Below are positions 40,229 through 49,119 of a stretch of DNA of 64,000 bases, one piece after another. Each line of letters opens with the position of its first letter. The stretch's first letter is position 1. The stretch lies in contig NZ_CAMZOG010000006.1 in the NCBI RefSeq assembly GCF_947331445.1, forward strand, positions 1 through 64,000. Direction: 5' to 3'. Under the pieces are notes generated by a model, which made no database searches, was not told the origin of the DNA, and was given only the letters and a program-made list of their open reading frames with translations. The translations under genes were made by a program, and so were the position numbers. The stretch comes from Parendozoicomonas sp. Alg238-R29 (GTDB lineage: Bacteria; Pseudomonadota; Gammaproteobacteria; Pseudomonadales; Endozoicomonadaceae).

Positions 40229-41683
40229 ATGACTACATTTTACTTCTACGATTTTGAAACCTTCGGAACCGACCCCGCCCGGGACTGGCCCTGTCAGTTT
40301 GCCGGTATTCGGACGGATGGTAACTTTCGAGAAATCGGTGAGCCTCTCAATATCTATTGCCGTCTTCCGGATGACCAATTGCCACATCCTGAAGCCTGCC
40401 TGATGACCGGTATTACTCCGGATGAGGCGAATGAGAAGGGTGTATGTGAAGCGGCTTTTATTGCCAGAATTAACCAAGAGTTCTCTGTTCCCAATACTTG
40501 TGTGCTTGGTTATAACACTATTCGTTTTGATGATGAGGTGACCCGCCACAGTCTCTACCGAAACTTCCAGGACCCTTATGCCAGAGAATGGAAAAATGGT
40601 TGTTCACGCTGGGATTTGATTGATGTGGTCAGGCTTTGCGCAGCGTTGAGACCTGATGGTATCAGCTGGCCCAGAAGGGAAGACGGAACCCACAGCTTTA
40701 AGCTGGAAGACTTAACCAAGGCAAATGGTATTGTCCATGAAGGCGCTCATGATGCATTGAGCGATGTGCGGGCAACAATTGCTATGGCAAGGTTGGTGAG
40801 GGAAGTACAACCGAAGCTTTTTGATTTTGTGCTGAGTCATCGTTTAAAGCATCAGGTTGCAAAGCAGCTGGATACAATTTCATTTCGGCCAAGGCCTGTT
40901 GTGCATATTTCTGGGAAGTATCCAGCAGCTAAGCACTGTATGGCTATAGTTGCTCCTCTGGGGGGGCATCCGACAATGAAAAATGAAGTGATTGTTTATG
41001 ATTTGTCTGTTGATCCAACACCTTTATTGGAGCTTTCCGCTGAAGATATCCGTCACCGGATGTTTACCTCCACACAGGTTTTGCAGGACGAAGGTGTTGC
41101 ACGTATTCCGGTAAAAACTATTCGTTTGAATCGCAGCCCTATTGTCGTGCCATGGAAAACAGCGCGGGAGGAGGATTGTGAGCGAATCGGGTTAGATCGA
41201 TCATTGTGTATGAAACACTACGACATGCTGTTTGCGGAAAGTGAAGTTGCTAAAGCCTTACGTCTGAAAATGGCTGAAGTCTTTAATAGTGGTGAGCGTG
41301 AGGATAGTGATGACCCCGATTTGATGCTCTATAGTGGTGGTTTTTTTTCTAATGAAGACCGGAATCTGATGGCTCAGATAGTCAATACGCCTCCTGTTGA
41401 CTTGGCTGGGCTAAGCCTTCCTTTTTCTGATGGTCGACTCGAAGAAATGCTGTTTCGCTATCGGGCCAGAAATTGGCCGGAATATCTTAACGATCAGGAA
41501 AGGGTAGAGTGGCAGGTATTCAGAAAGCAGCGTCTGGGTCATGGGGAAAAGCTGAATTTCCAGATCTACTTTGAACGGCTTGAGTCATTGCTGGCAGAAG
41601 AAGTTAATCCTGGCAGGCGAGAGGTTCTAATCAATCTCTACAACTATGGAAGACGTTTGGCTGATGATCTGGCTGTTGCCTGA
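40229..41683 (+). CDS. sbcB: Exodeoxyribonuclease I
   Basis: At 484 residues it is close to E. coli ExoI (475). It has the DEDDh start FYDFETFGTDPARDWPCQFA, then LGYNTIRFDDEVTRHSLYRN and the H...D pair in EGAHDALSDVRATIAMARLV. The SH3-like and helical C-terminal domains end with ILINLYNYGRRLADDL-like residues. It degrades single-stranded DNA 3' to 5' in recombination and mismatch repair. Its own upstream region adjoins the prophage integrase, so the integration site lies just before it. This is the first host gene on the right. Confidence 0.95.
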   Translation: MTTFYFYDFETFGTDPARDWPCQFAGIRTDGNFREIGEPLNIYCRLPDDQLPHPEACLMTGITPDEANEKGVCEAAFIARINQEFSVPNTCVLGYNTIRFDDEVTRHSLYRNFQDPYAREWKNGCSRWDLIDVVRLCAALRPDGISWPRREDGTHSFKLEDLTKANGIVHEGAHDALSDVRATIAMARLVREVQPKLFDFVLSHRLKHQVAKQLDTISFRPRPVVHISGKYPAAKHCMAIVAPLGGHPTMKNEVIVYDLSVDPTPLLELSAEDIRHRMFTSTQVLQDEGVARIPVKTIRLNRSPIVVPWKTAREEDCERIGLDRSLCMKHYDMLFAESEVAKALRLKMAEVFNSGEREDSDDPDLMLYSGGFFSNEDRNLMAQIVNTPPVDLAGLSLPFSDGRLEEMLFRYRARNWPEYLNDQERVEWQVFRKQRLGHGEKLNFQIYFERLESLLAEEVNPGRREVLINLYNYGRRLADDLAVA

Positions 41684-41692
41684 CTCTTGGGG

Positions 41693-42058
41693 TCAGGCAC
41701 TCAGGTGTGACATATATTCTGCCAGGCGCCCTTTCACCGCAGGTTTTTCAATGTAATCAATTGCACCTGCTTGAATCGATGCAACTGCACCACTCAAATC
41801 ATGCTGGGAGCCGAGAATAATCACAGGTATACCTTCGCGGGTAATATGTGACACACGCTCTGAGATTGGCCTCTGGCAGAGTGAGTTAGAGGCAATCAAG
41901 TAGCTTGGGGAACAGATTGTCAAACTGTTTTCCATATCTTCCCAGGATGAAAAACAGCACAGGGTCAGTTGATCCTTCTCGCAAAGGGATACAATGGCGC
42001 TGGTGATAGCCAGATCATTTTCCACAAGGAAAACGCATGGCTCTTGTGCGTTGTTCAT
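41693..42058 (-). CDS. Receiver-like protein lacking the phospho-aspartate
   Basis: This 121-residue protein has a single receiver domain. The acidic pocket is E13-N14-D15 in FLVENDLAIT, and the conserved lysine is in IEKPAVKGR. Aligning with the neighbouring FixJ protein puts serine 57 (PSYLIASNSL) where the phosphorylated aspartate should be, and VIILGS lacks the usual Thr/Ser switch. It is therefore probably a pseudo-receiver with signalling by binding rather than phosphorylation. It reads left, near the FixJ-type gene, 9 bases after convergent sbcB. Confidence 0.8.
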   Translation of the reverse strand: MNNAQEPCVFLVENDLAITSAIVSLCEKDQLTLCCFSSWEDMENSLTICSPSYLIASNSLCQRPISERVSHITREGIPVIILGSQHDLSGAVASIQAGAIDYIEKPAVKGRLAEYMSHLSA

Positions 42059-42269
42059 AATGAGATCCTAAAAAACTAACTCCGTTGGCTGATGTCGAAA
42101 ATAAGGAACCTCTGTTGATTTGAATGTTCCTTCATTCCTGTATCGCCGACAGGTTAATCATAGGGGGCTTCAGGGTTTGAGGACTATCGTTGTTTTTACC
42201 CAACGCTGTGCGCAAAGCCGCTAGGTTACGACAAAGTATTGTAGTGATGAGAGCTTCAGGGGGAGCGTA

Positions 42270-42294
42270 CCGGTACTGCTTGTAGCAGTACCGG
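42270..42294. terminator. Perfect hairpin after the FixJ-type gene
   Basis: CCGGTACTGCT-TGT-AGCAGTACCGG is an 11-base perfect stem, 22 bases downstream of the stop of the leftward regulator gene. No T-run follows on either strand, so it may be a processing or pause hairpin rather than a classical terminator. The rest of the interval 42059-42315 holds nothing else I can name. Confidence 0.45.
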
Positions 42295-42315
42295 AGGATG
42301 AGGCTGGAGTGAGAC

Positions 42316-42957
42316 TTACTTGAAGCGGAAATCTTCTTTCAGGTGATCTTTTACCTGCATAACCTGACGAACCAGGTGGGCCAGGGATTTGGTGCCCATC
42401 TTTTCCATAACGCGGGAACGATGAATTTCAACAGTACGCTGACTCAGGTTGATGTCGGCCGCGATCACCTTGTTGGCCTTGCCCTCAACAACGTGATGAA
42501 GAACTTCGCGCTCGCGCTCGGTCAGGGTAGACAAACGACGTAAGATCTCTTTGTGCTCAAGCAGTTCAGCGCGCTGCTGAGTGTCCAGTTTCAGTGCATC
42601 ATTGATGAGATCCAGTAGTTCCTGATCGCGGAAAGGTTTCTGGATAAAGTTCATGGCGCCATCTTTAATGGCCTGAACAGCCATTGGCACATCACCGTGA
42701 CCAGTGATGAAGATGATTGGAAGAATGCAGTGCATATCGTTGAGCTTGCTCTGCAGTTCCAGTCCACTCATTCCAGGCATTCTGATGTCGAGTACGATAC
42801 AGCCGGGTCTGTTTTCATCGTAGGCCTCGAGGAAATCGGCTGGAGAGCCAAAGACTTCCACTTTCTGACCCACGGAATTCATCAGCATTCTAAGAGAGTC
42901 TCTAACTGCTTCATCATCGTCAATGATAAATACAGTGGGTTCCTGTTGTTGTTGCAT
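42316..42957 (-). CDS. FixJ-type response regulator
   Basis: This 213-residue protein has an N-terminal receiver (FIIDDDEAVRDSLRML), D57 in GCIVLDIRMPGMSGLE, then FITGHGDVPMAVQAIKDGAM with the conserved Thr, and FIQKPF. The C-terminal LuxR-type HTH reads LTEREREVLHHVVEGKANKV and LSQRTVEIHRSRVMEKMG. It should be phosphorylated by a sensor kinase not present in the window and then activate genes. Its relation to the pseudo-receiver downstream is unclear; they may share a pathway. Confidence 0.9.
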   Translation of the reverse strand: MQQQQEPTVFIIDDDEAVRDSLRMLMNSVGQKVEVFGSPADFLEAYDENRPGCIVLDIRMPGMSGLELQSKLNDMHCILPIIFITGHGDVPMAVQAIKDGAMNFIQKPFRDQELLDLINDALKLDTQQRAELLEHKEILRRLSTLTEREREVLHHVVEGKANKVIAADINLSQRTVEIHRSRVMEKMGTKSLAHLVRQVMQVKDHLKEDFRFK

Positions 42958-43617
42958 GATGGCTCCGGTACTGCTAACAGAGATGTAAGCGCTTAATTGT
43001 CAGTCAGGGATGATTCAAGCCTGTGACTGCCACAGATACTGCAAATAAAGCAAATTCTGTGTGGGAGTACATCAGGATGCTTCCCATCCCCTTGTAAAAT
43101 AAGGTGTCAGTTTTATAGCCGCTGTATGCGGAATCAGCAAACCACAAACCAACCCTGCCGAACATCGGAAGTGTTGGTTTGTGGTCTGGAGTCACACATC
43201 CCTAGAGCTGTTTGCCCTTAATGGTTGTTGACTACTGATTATTCGTGACCCTTCGTTCAGCGATGCCGGTGTAGTTGTTTGATGCACCTGATCACTAACT
43301 ATCAGCAGGTGAGGAAATATCGATTATGTATTTTCAGTATTTCACTCTGCTTTTACTGCGCTGTTAGGGGTTGTCTCCGCAGCGTTTGGCAAGATTATAG
43401 GGAGTTTGGCGTGGGTTTAATCCGTATAAATACGGAATTGCTCATATCTGTGGTGGTTTTTGTTCGTTTTTCAAGCCTTTGTTTGTTCGCATATTCATTG
43501 CAAACATGTTCAAACTTTGCAGTGTTCTTTTATGGATGGCACTATGGTTTTCTAAGCGCAGTTATGGACAAGGAAGCCATGGATGCATAATTATTATAAT
43601 AAGAGCGATCCATAGTT
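42958..43617. other. Intergenic region with a long hairpin (660 bases)
   Basis: No credible gene is seen: short frames on both strands lack ribosome sites and family features. It contains the 13-base inverted repeat described separately and the promoter regions of the divergent FixJ-type gene and periplasmic protein gene. A/T-rich stretches occur at 43300-43330 and 43590-43610. Confidence 0.6.
43141..43185. repeat. Nested inverted repeat, 13-base arms
   Basis: ACCACAAACCAAC (43141-43153) and GTTGGTTTGTGGT (43173-43185) are exact inverse copies. The 19-base loop itself contains CCGA-ACA-TCGG. As RNA this forms a long stem with an internal loop. No T-run follows. It could be a small RNA, a mobile-element remnant (MITE end) or a regulatory stem. 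Confidence 0.6.
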
Positions 43618-44370
43618 ATGAAAAAGCTGACGCAGTTCCTTTTCGTTATTTTATGCCTGTCCTTTGGCAAAGTGCACGCTGATGATGTTGAATACCAGAC
43701 GCTGGTTAATGATGTGTACCGGCTACAGGTTGATGTTTATGAAGCTAGTACTCTCTTTCATATGTTTACTTTGCTGGAAGGAGATCGTCAGGTTTCGGGA
43801 GATATCGAGCAAGTTGTTGTTCGTATTCAGAGTCAGCTAAAAACCATACTGGCATCTGGATTGTTGTCCGACGATGAGCATCTTTCTGAAGCTGCCGCGA
43901 AGTTTATAGAATTAGTGCGGGCAAATGAAATAGCCAGTGAAGGTTATACCTCTGTATATACAGTTAATGATATGGAAGCCGCGCTGGATGAGTTTCAAAA
44001 ATCTCTTAATGAACTTCTTCCTGAGGGAGCGCTTTCTTCACAGGCTAGTATTCTGAGTAATGCTGTGCTCGTGAGAAAGATTGGTTCTCGATATGCCCGC
44101 CTGGCAGCGCACTGGAATGCGAGAACCGGCATCCTTGCTGATGCTGATGGCGATACAATTGATGTTCATACAAAGATCGTGACGGAACAGCTCGAAGAGC
44201 TTGTCGCGAAGGGTGATTTAACGCCACAGGAAAGAGCATCTGTCAGTCAGGCTATTAAGAAGTGGCGTTTTATTTCTCCTAAGCTGATTGATTACCAGAA
44301 TGATACCGTGCCTTATCTGGTAAGCCGTTACAGTACCTCTATTGCCAATCAGTTATTGAGTGCTTTGTAG
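43618..44370 (+). CDS. Periplasmic helical protein next to the T3SS operon, unknown
   Basis: This 250-residue protein has a Sec signal peptide (LTQFLFVILCLSFGKVHA, cleavage after residue 21). The mature part is helical and acidic (LLEGDRQVSGDIEQVVVRIQ, then QLKTILASGLLSDDEHLSEA). No domain is recognised. It ends 14 bases from the convergent end of sctU. Its co-location suggests, but does not show, a link with the secretion system. It may have been carried with it. Confidence 0.7.
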   Translation: MKKLTQFLFVILCLSFGKVHADDVEYQTLVNDVYRLQVDVYEASTLFHMFTLLEGDRQVSGDIEQVVVRIQSQLKTILASGLLSDDEHLSEAAAKFIELVRANEIASEGYTSVYTVNDMEAALDEFQKSLNELLPEGALSSQASILSNAVLVRKIGSRYARLAAHWNARTGILADADGDTIDVHTKIVTEQLEELVAKGDLTPQERASVSQAIKKWRFISPKLIDYQNDTVPYLVSRYSTSIANQLLSAL

Positions 44371-44384
44371 TCGGTATACTGTGT

Positions 44385-45434
44385 TTATTCAGGGTTCTCA
44401 TCCTGTTTCATTTGCTGCACCCAGCGGAACACCTCGGCAACCGGGGTGATAAGTTCGCTGGGTATGTAATCAAAAACTTCTGTCTGGCTGAATAAAGCAT
44501 GGGCTAGAGGGACATTTTCCATCACCGGTATATTATTGCGTTCTGCAACTTTAATTATGAATTGGGCCTGATTACGTTTACCCAGACAAGTTACCATCGG
44601 TAGCGGGGTTTTCGCTTTGTTGTAGTGAAGCCCAACGGCAATATGTGTGGGGTTCTTTATTACTACATCAGATTGAGCAACATTATCTTCTGAGTTCAGC
44701 AGTTCTCGGTGCAGCTCTTTTCTCTTACCCTTGATTTCAGGGTTACCTTCCATTTCTTTATATTCGCGTTTCACCTCATCTTTGGTCATCTTCTGTTCTT
44801 TGGTGAATTGGTATTTTTCGAACATAAAATCAAACAGGGCGATCACCATGAAAGCGATTATGGCGAACAGCATCAGCTTTTTCATTAATGAACCAAGCAC
44901 AGGAAGGATACAATTTGTGCCGCAGAAGGGCAGGTTCATTAACTCATTTAAGCTTCCTCGGATGACGTAGTAAATAACCAGAGACAAAAACAGAATCTTG
45001 ATAATGGATTTAACCAGCTCTACAACGTTTTTTATGGAGAATATTTTCTTGGCACCTTGAATAGGGTTGATCTTTTTTATATCGGGTTTAATCGGTTCAA
45101 AAGCCAGCAGCATGCCGAATTGCACAACATTGCCGGCAACGGCGGCAAATGCAGAGGCTATAACGAGAGGAGCGATCATCAGAATGGCTTTTGAAAGCAG
45201 GCCCAGAGCAACAGACTTCAGCGCAACGCGAAACTCCATTTCATAGAACTGTGCAGGATACAGCAGTAGCTCCTGAAACATCTGCACATACCAGTCGCTG
45301 AGAGCCCAGATGATGACAACAACGGCGATAATGCCAGCGGTGGAAGAGATTTCTTTACTCTTTGCGACCTGACCCTTTTTGCGGGCATCGCGCAATTTCT
45401 TCGGTGTTGGGGCTTCGGTCTTTTCACCGCTCAT
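44385..45434 (-). CDS. sctU: T3SS export apparatus switch protein SctU
   Basis: This 349-residue protein has four transmembrane segments (30-55, 80-105, 140-160, 180-205) and a cytoplasmic domain with the autocleavage motif N261-P-T-H. Family segments include EKTEAPTPKKLRDARKKGQV at the start and NPTHIAVGLHYNKAKTPLPM. Cleavage before the proline changes substrate class from needle to translocators. It is the last gene of the leftward operon, 48 bases after sctT. Confidence 0.95.
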   Translation of the reverse strand: MSGEKTEAPTPKKLRDARKKGQVAKSKEISSTAGIIAVVVIIWALSDWYVQMFQELLLYPAQFYEMEFRVALKSVALGLLSKAILMIAPLVIASAFAAVAGNVVQFGMLLAFEPIKPDIKKINPIQGAKKIFSIKNVVELVKSIIKILFLSLVIYYVIRGSLNELMNLPFCGTNCILPVLGSLMKKLMLFAIIAFMVIALFDFMFEKYQFTKEQKMTKDEVKREYKEMEGNPEIKGKRKELHRELLNSEDNVAQSDVVIKNPTHIAVGLHYNKAKTPLPMVTCLGKRNQAQFIIKVAERNNIPVMENVPLAHALFSQTEVFDYIPSELITPVAEVFRWVQQMKQDENPE

Positions 45435-45482
45435 AATGTTATTTGCTTATTTAAAAGAGTGTCTGGTATTTATTTATAGGTG

Positions 45483-46277
45483 TCACATTAAATATCGACC
45501 AAGAACCTGCATTACGCTGGGAAATTCTCCTGCTGTTTCCTTAGCAAGTTTCATAATCGTGGCCACATAGAGAACCAAAATGGCCACGGCTACGGCACTC
45601 TTGATTGGCATGGCAAGAATGAAAACGTTGAGCTGAGGAGCAGAGCGGCTAATCAGTGCAATTCCCCACTCGGTAATAAACATACAGATCATGATAGGTG
45701 CTGCGAGCCAGACAGACAGTGTGATGATCAAATCGAATTGACCAAGGAAAAACAGAACTGCCGATTGATTCAGCTTTGGCCAGAACTCAAATACTGGCCA
45801 CGCTTCATAGCTATGGAAAAGGCTTCCCAGAAGAATTAAAAACACGCCGCTGATAAGGTAAATGCAGGTGAATGCCTGAGAAAACATTAATCCCATAGGG
45901 GATGTTTCCGAACCAGACATCGGGTTCATGGTGCTGGCCATAGAAGCACCGCGCTGGTTGTCGATAATAAAGCCGGCAGCTTCCAGAGCCCAGAAAGGGA
46001 TGGTGGCGATAAAACCAATAAACATCCCGATCATCACCTCCTTAATAATTAGGGTGAAAATCATCAACATGCCTGGGCTGGTTGACGGTTCCTGTGCAGA
46101 GATCATTGGAAACATAAAAATAGCCAGGCTGCCCACGATACCGTTACGGATCATTGCTCCGCCAACAACCTGCTTATTCAGGATGGGCATGGAGTTAAAG
46201 GCCGCAGCCATGCGCACCATGGTCATGCTGTAGATAAAGAAGATATCCTTGATTTCTGACGTAACCTCAGGCGGCAT
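45483..46277 (-). CDS. sctT: T3SS export apparatus protein SctT
   Basis: This 264-residue membrane protein has six or more hydrophobic segments. The family motif includes GFIIDNQRGASMASTMNPMS and ETSPMGLMFSQAFTCIYLIS. It forms the export gate with SctR and SctS. Its start is one base from the end of sctS. No damage is visible. Confidence 0.93.
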   Translation of the reverse strand: MPPEVTSEIKDIFFIYSMTMVRMAAAFNSMPILNKQVVGGAMIRNGIVGSLAIFMFPMISAQEPSTSPGMLMIFTLIIKEVMIGMFIGFIATIPFWALEAAGFIIDNQRGASMASTMNPMSGSETSPMGLMFSQAFTCIYLISGVFLILLGSLFHSYEAWPVFEFWPKLNQSAVLFFLGQFDLIITLSVWLAAPIMICMFITEWGIALISRSAPQLNVFILAMPIKSAVAVAILVLYVATIMKLAKETAGEFPSVMQVLGRYLM

Positions 46278-46278
46278 A

Positions 46279-46542
46279 TCAGATTTCCGGCAAGTAATTC
46301 ATAATCGCCAGAGAGAAGTTGTACACTTCAATACCCATCCAGCGGGCAGTGGCGAATATGCTGATAACTACAGCAATCAACTTAAACGCGAAAGGAAGCG
46401 TCTGCTCCTGAATCTGGGTAAGGGCCTGCACTAAGCTCACTAATAGGCCAACACCTGCTGCGGCAATAATTGGTGGCATCGATAGAATCAATGTCAGCAT
46501 CAATGCTTTGGCGGTCATTGTCAGAACATCGGCTTCAACCAT
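46279..46542 (-). CDS. sctS: T3SS export apparatus protein SctS
   Basis: This 87-residue protein has two transmembrane helices (about 14-38 and 50-75). LMLTLILSMPPIIAAAGVGL and LVQALTQIQEQTLPFAFKLI are the FliQ/SctS signature. It assembles in a helical stack with SctR and SctT. It follows sctR by 15 bases. Confidence 0.95.
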   Translation of the reverse strand: MVEADVLTMTAKALMLTLILSMPPIIAAAGVGLLVSLVQALTQIQEQTLPFAFKLIAVVISIFATARWMGIEVYNFSLAIMNYLPEI

Positions 46543-46557
46543 TGTCCGGCTCCTTGG

Positions 46558-47208
46558 CTATTGGTAACTGAGAACAAGCCCGTGTATTAGTCGGGTCCAG
46601 CCGTCCAGCAGCACAAACAGCAACAGCTTGAAAGGCAATGAGATCGTCATGGGAGACACCATCATCATACCCATGGCCAGAAGAATATTAGAAACAATCA
46701 AATCAATAATTATGAACGGCAGGTATAACAGGAATCCCACCTGAAAAGCTTTGGTCAACTCACTCACGGCAAAGGCTGGAACAAGAATCATCAGGCTGTC
46801 TTGAGCTAGCTCTTCTTTATACTCTGGTGGCCAGAGTGCTGTGGCTGTTTTCAGGAAAAAGCGACGCTCCCGGTCAGTCGTGGTTTTCATGAGAAAATTT
46901 CGGTAGGGCACAATACCGGCTTCATACACGCCCCGCCAGGAATCATCTTTTATACTGATCTGTTCATCCTTAACGATATTGAACATATCAATGCCCACCG
47001 GCGCCATAATGTAAATGGTGAGAATGATTGCCAGAGAATTTAGAGCCATATTAGGAGGAATCTGCTGTAGGCCCGTGGCGTTCCGTAGAATACCGAAAAC
47101 CACAACCAGCTTTAGGAACGAGGTTCCGAGAATGGCAACAAATGGCACCAGTGACATCAGCGCCAGAGGCAGTATCAGGTAAAACGGTGATGAGAGATCA
47201 AACTCCAT
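46558..47208 (-). CDS. sctR: T3SS export apparatus protein SctR
   Basis: This 216-residue protein has four transmembrane segments and the FliP/SctR motifs: LVPFVAILGTSFLKLVVVFG near the start, GLQQIPPNMALNSLAIILT, and AFQVGFLLYLPFIIIDLIVS with NILLAMGMMMVSPMTISLPF. It is the pentameric core of the export gate. It is separated from sctQ by 54 bases, which may hold a small regulatory gap. Confidence 0.95.
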   Translation of the reverse strand: MEFDLSSPFYLILPLALMSLVPFVAILGTSFLKLVVVFGILRNATGLQQIPPNMALNSLAIILTIYIMAPVGIDMFNIVKDEQISIKDDSWRGVYEAGIVPYRNFLMKTTTDRERRFFLKTATALWPPEYKEELAQDSLMILVPAFAVSELTKAFQVGFLLYLPFIIIDLIVSNILLAMGMMMVSPMTISLPFKLLLFVLLDGWTRLIHGLVLSYQ

Positions 47209-47262
47209 CGCTGGATCCTTTTTTTCCCGGTTATCCTGTCTACTGCTTAATGTTTGGTGCGT

Positions 47263-48396
47263 TCAAAGAAGCTTGGTAATACGTGCGCCAATCTGATTAT
47301 TAATATTGACCAGTTCACACTCGGCAAAGGCTTTGCCATTGGCTTTCATGGTTACCGGGCTGGCGATATTTCTGTTCAATTCAAAGGTGTAGCCCGGCCC
47401 AAGGCGTCCCATTTCACCAACGGTCAGCTCGTGGTTGCCTACATCAAAAACCAGCTTCACAGGTAAGCCTTGAATATCCTGATGGCTTACATGCTGCGTG
47501 GGTGCAGCTGCCTGTTGAGGGGCGGTCTGCTGTGGAGCCATCTGCTGGGGCTGAGATGCTGTGTCCTGGGGGGGATCATCAGAAAATCCCAGATCGTCAT
47601 CAAAGTCATCGCCGAGATCCAGATCATCGTCCAGATCATCAAAATCATCGAAGTCATCACTCATACCGTTCTCCACCCTCTGTTTCAGCGTGATCCGAGA
47701 ACCGCTGATCTCTGCGATAAATCCTGTGCTTTCCGACATCCTGAGAAATACATATTTGCCGGTTTTGTACCAAGAGCGATCCAGAAGCACGATATCGCCG
47801 GTTGCAAGCTGCCCCAATCGAGTATCCGAAAGCATCGTATGGCCGACCTCAACAGCAAGAGGCATGGCTAAATGATCGGCAGGTAGCGCCTGAGCTGTAC
47901 CCAGAGTGGTATTGATCATGCTGTTGATCTGGTCGTTAATAACCAGAAGCCCACTGGAAATCCGGCTTTGTCCTTGAAAGGCAACTCCCAGGCAAGGCGT
48001 CCCTTCAGGAATGTGATCACTGCGTGAAACCCTGTTCAGGCGTAAATCTTTTTGTAATAGAGCGCGAAGATCGCCCAGCAAACGGTCGATGGCCATCGTT
48101 GCACAGCCAATGCGAAGGTCATCGGGTAACTGTTCCAGCAGGTCAGATAAAGGACTTCCGCCAATAGCCATATCTGTGAATAGATCTCGTGTGACCTGAA
48201 TGCGAACAGGAAGACCATCTACAGATATTTGAAACTCCAGATCAAATTGACGTGCTGCAGTCACCGGAGTCAGGCTGACTGCGCAGGGTTGACCATTAAT
48301 CTGGCTCTGGAGTTGGCCAGTAGAACCACTTACAAGATTATTCAGCAGTGCTTGCTGGTGAGATAGAGGCTTGTAAGCAAATGGCTGGATAGACAT
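47263..48396 (-). CDS. sctQ: T3SS sorting-platform protein SctQ
   Basis: This 377-residue protein has an N-terminal region, a first SpoA domain (about 185-240), and then an extremely acidic linker (DDFDDFDDLDDDLDLGDDFD, about 246-265) followed by a Gln/Pro-rich stretch. The second SpoA domain (LPVKLVFDVGNHELTVGEMG, about 307-326) closes the protein. SctQ forms the cytoplasmic pods that hold the ATPase. A good internal ribosome site before an ATG at 47664 suggests that a separate C-terminal product is also made. It lies between sctP and sctR. Confidence 0.9.
   Translation of the reverse strand: MSIQPFAYKPLSHQQALLNNLVSGSTGQLQSQINGQPCAVSLTPVTAARQFDLEFQISVDGLPVRIQVTRDLFTDMAIGGSPLSDLLEQLPDDLRIGCATMAIDRLLGDLRALLQKDLRLNRVSRSDHIPEGTPCLGVAFQGQSRISSGLLVINDQINSMINTTLGTAQALPADHLAMPLAVEVGHTMLSDTRLGQLATGDIVLLDRSWYKTGKYVFLRMSESTGFIAEISGSRITLKQRVENGMSDDFDDFDDLDDDLDLGDDFDDDLGFSDDPPQDTASQPQQMAPQQTAPQQAAAPTQHVSHQDIQGLPVKLVFDVGNHELTVGEMGRLGPGYTFELNRNIASPVTMKANGKAFAECELVNINNQIGARITKLL
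47662..47674 (-). promoter_or_regulatory. Internal start site for a short SctQ product
   Basis: Within sctQ, GGAG lies 6 bases before an in-frame ATG at 47664. Translation from it would give a 133-residue product with the acidic linker and the second SpoA domain. Short SctQ forms from internal initiation are known for YscQ and SpaO. Confidence 0.65.
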
Positions 48397-48411
48397 GGTT
48401 ATTCAGAGCCC

Positions 48412-49104
48412 TTAGCTATCCGCTTCATCGTCGTTGTCATCGGCAAAGTACTGCTCGCGAGAGCGCCCGTCACCGGTATCTTGATCGGCTCCGCCACCCT
48501 GCATCTTGATGTTAACTTCAATATCTCCCCCCATTTTCTTATTGAGGGTATCCATCAATGCCTGTTCTCCCTTATTCAGGAAGTTAAAAGATTCTGCAGA
48601 GGTGGTGGTGAACTCGATAGACATCTTGCCGGTGGCATCCTTGCGGATCATCATTTCCGTACCGGGAAGCATGTCGTTCTTGAAATCGACTTTGACCGCT
48701 TTCACATCGGAAGCGTTGCTGACCATAATTTTGTCGACGATCTTGTCAATTTTGTCGACCATCTGCTTGTTATCAACGCCCTGAACTTCGGCAGTTTTGC
48801 CCATGCGGGCTTCCATGGTTTTGGCGGCATCACCGTGAGCCATGGCATCGCCTTCGTCCTTTTTATCTTTCTTTTGGGAGTGGAGGTTTTTGAAGAGGTC
48901 TTCCAGTCCGTCTTTTTTATTATCATTGCCCCGGACATCACCGCGACCGCCTTTATCACCCTTTTTCTTTTTCAGGGCATCATCGAACTCGCCACTGTTA
49001 CGTTCGGCTTCTTTCTCCTGGGTACGGTCATTTTGTCCGGCGCGCCCGTTCTCAGATGGGCCGGATTGCTGCGGAGTACTGGCAGGTCCCTGTACACTGC
49101 TCAT
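48412..49104 (-). CDS. sctP: T3SS needle-length regulator candidate SctP
   Basis: This 230-residue hydrophilic protein has a long charged, low-complexity N-terminal half (KKKKGDKGGRGDVRGNDNKK). A folded C-terminal part (about 105-210, MVDKIDKIVDKIMVSNASDV, then LPGTEMMIRKDATGKMSIEF) follows. The position between sctO and sctQ and the FliK/YscP-like C-terminal end support SctP; sequence similarity itself is weak. It sets needle length and triggers the SctU switch. Confidence 0.75.
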   Translation of the reverse strand: MSSVQGPASTPQQSGPSENGRAGQNDRTQEKEAERNSGEFDDALKKKKGDKGGRGDVRGNDNKKDGLEDLFKNLHSQKKDKKDEGDAMAHGDAAKTMEARMGKTAEVQGVDNKQMVDKIDKIVDKIMVSNASDVKAVKVDFKNDMLPGTEMMIRKDATGKMSIEFTTTSAESFNFLNKGEQALMDTLNKKMGGDIEVNIKMQGGGADQDTGDGRSREQYFADDNDDEADS

Positions 49105-49119
49105 AATGGCTTCCTTTCC

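Noticed and set aside
43004-43590. Short frames on both strands in the gene-free region
   Set aside because: No ribosome site, no family features, and one runs through the perfect inverted repeat.
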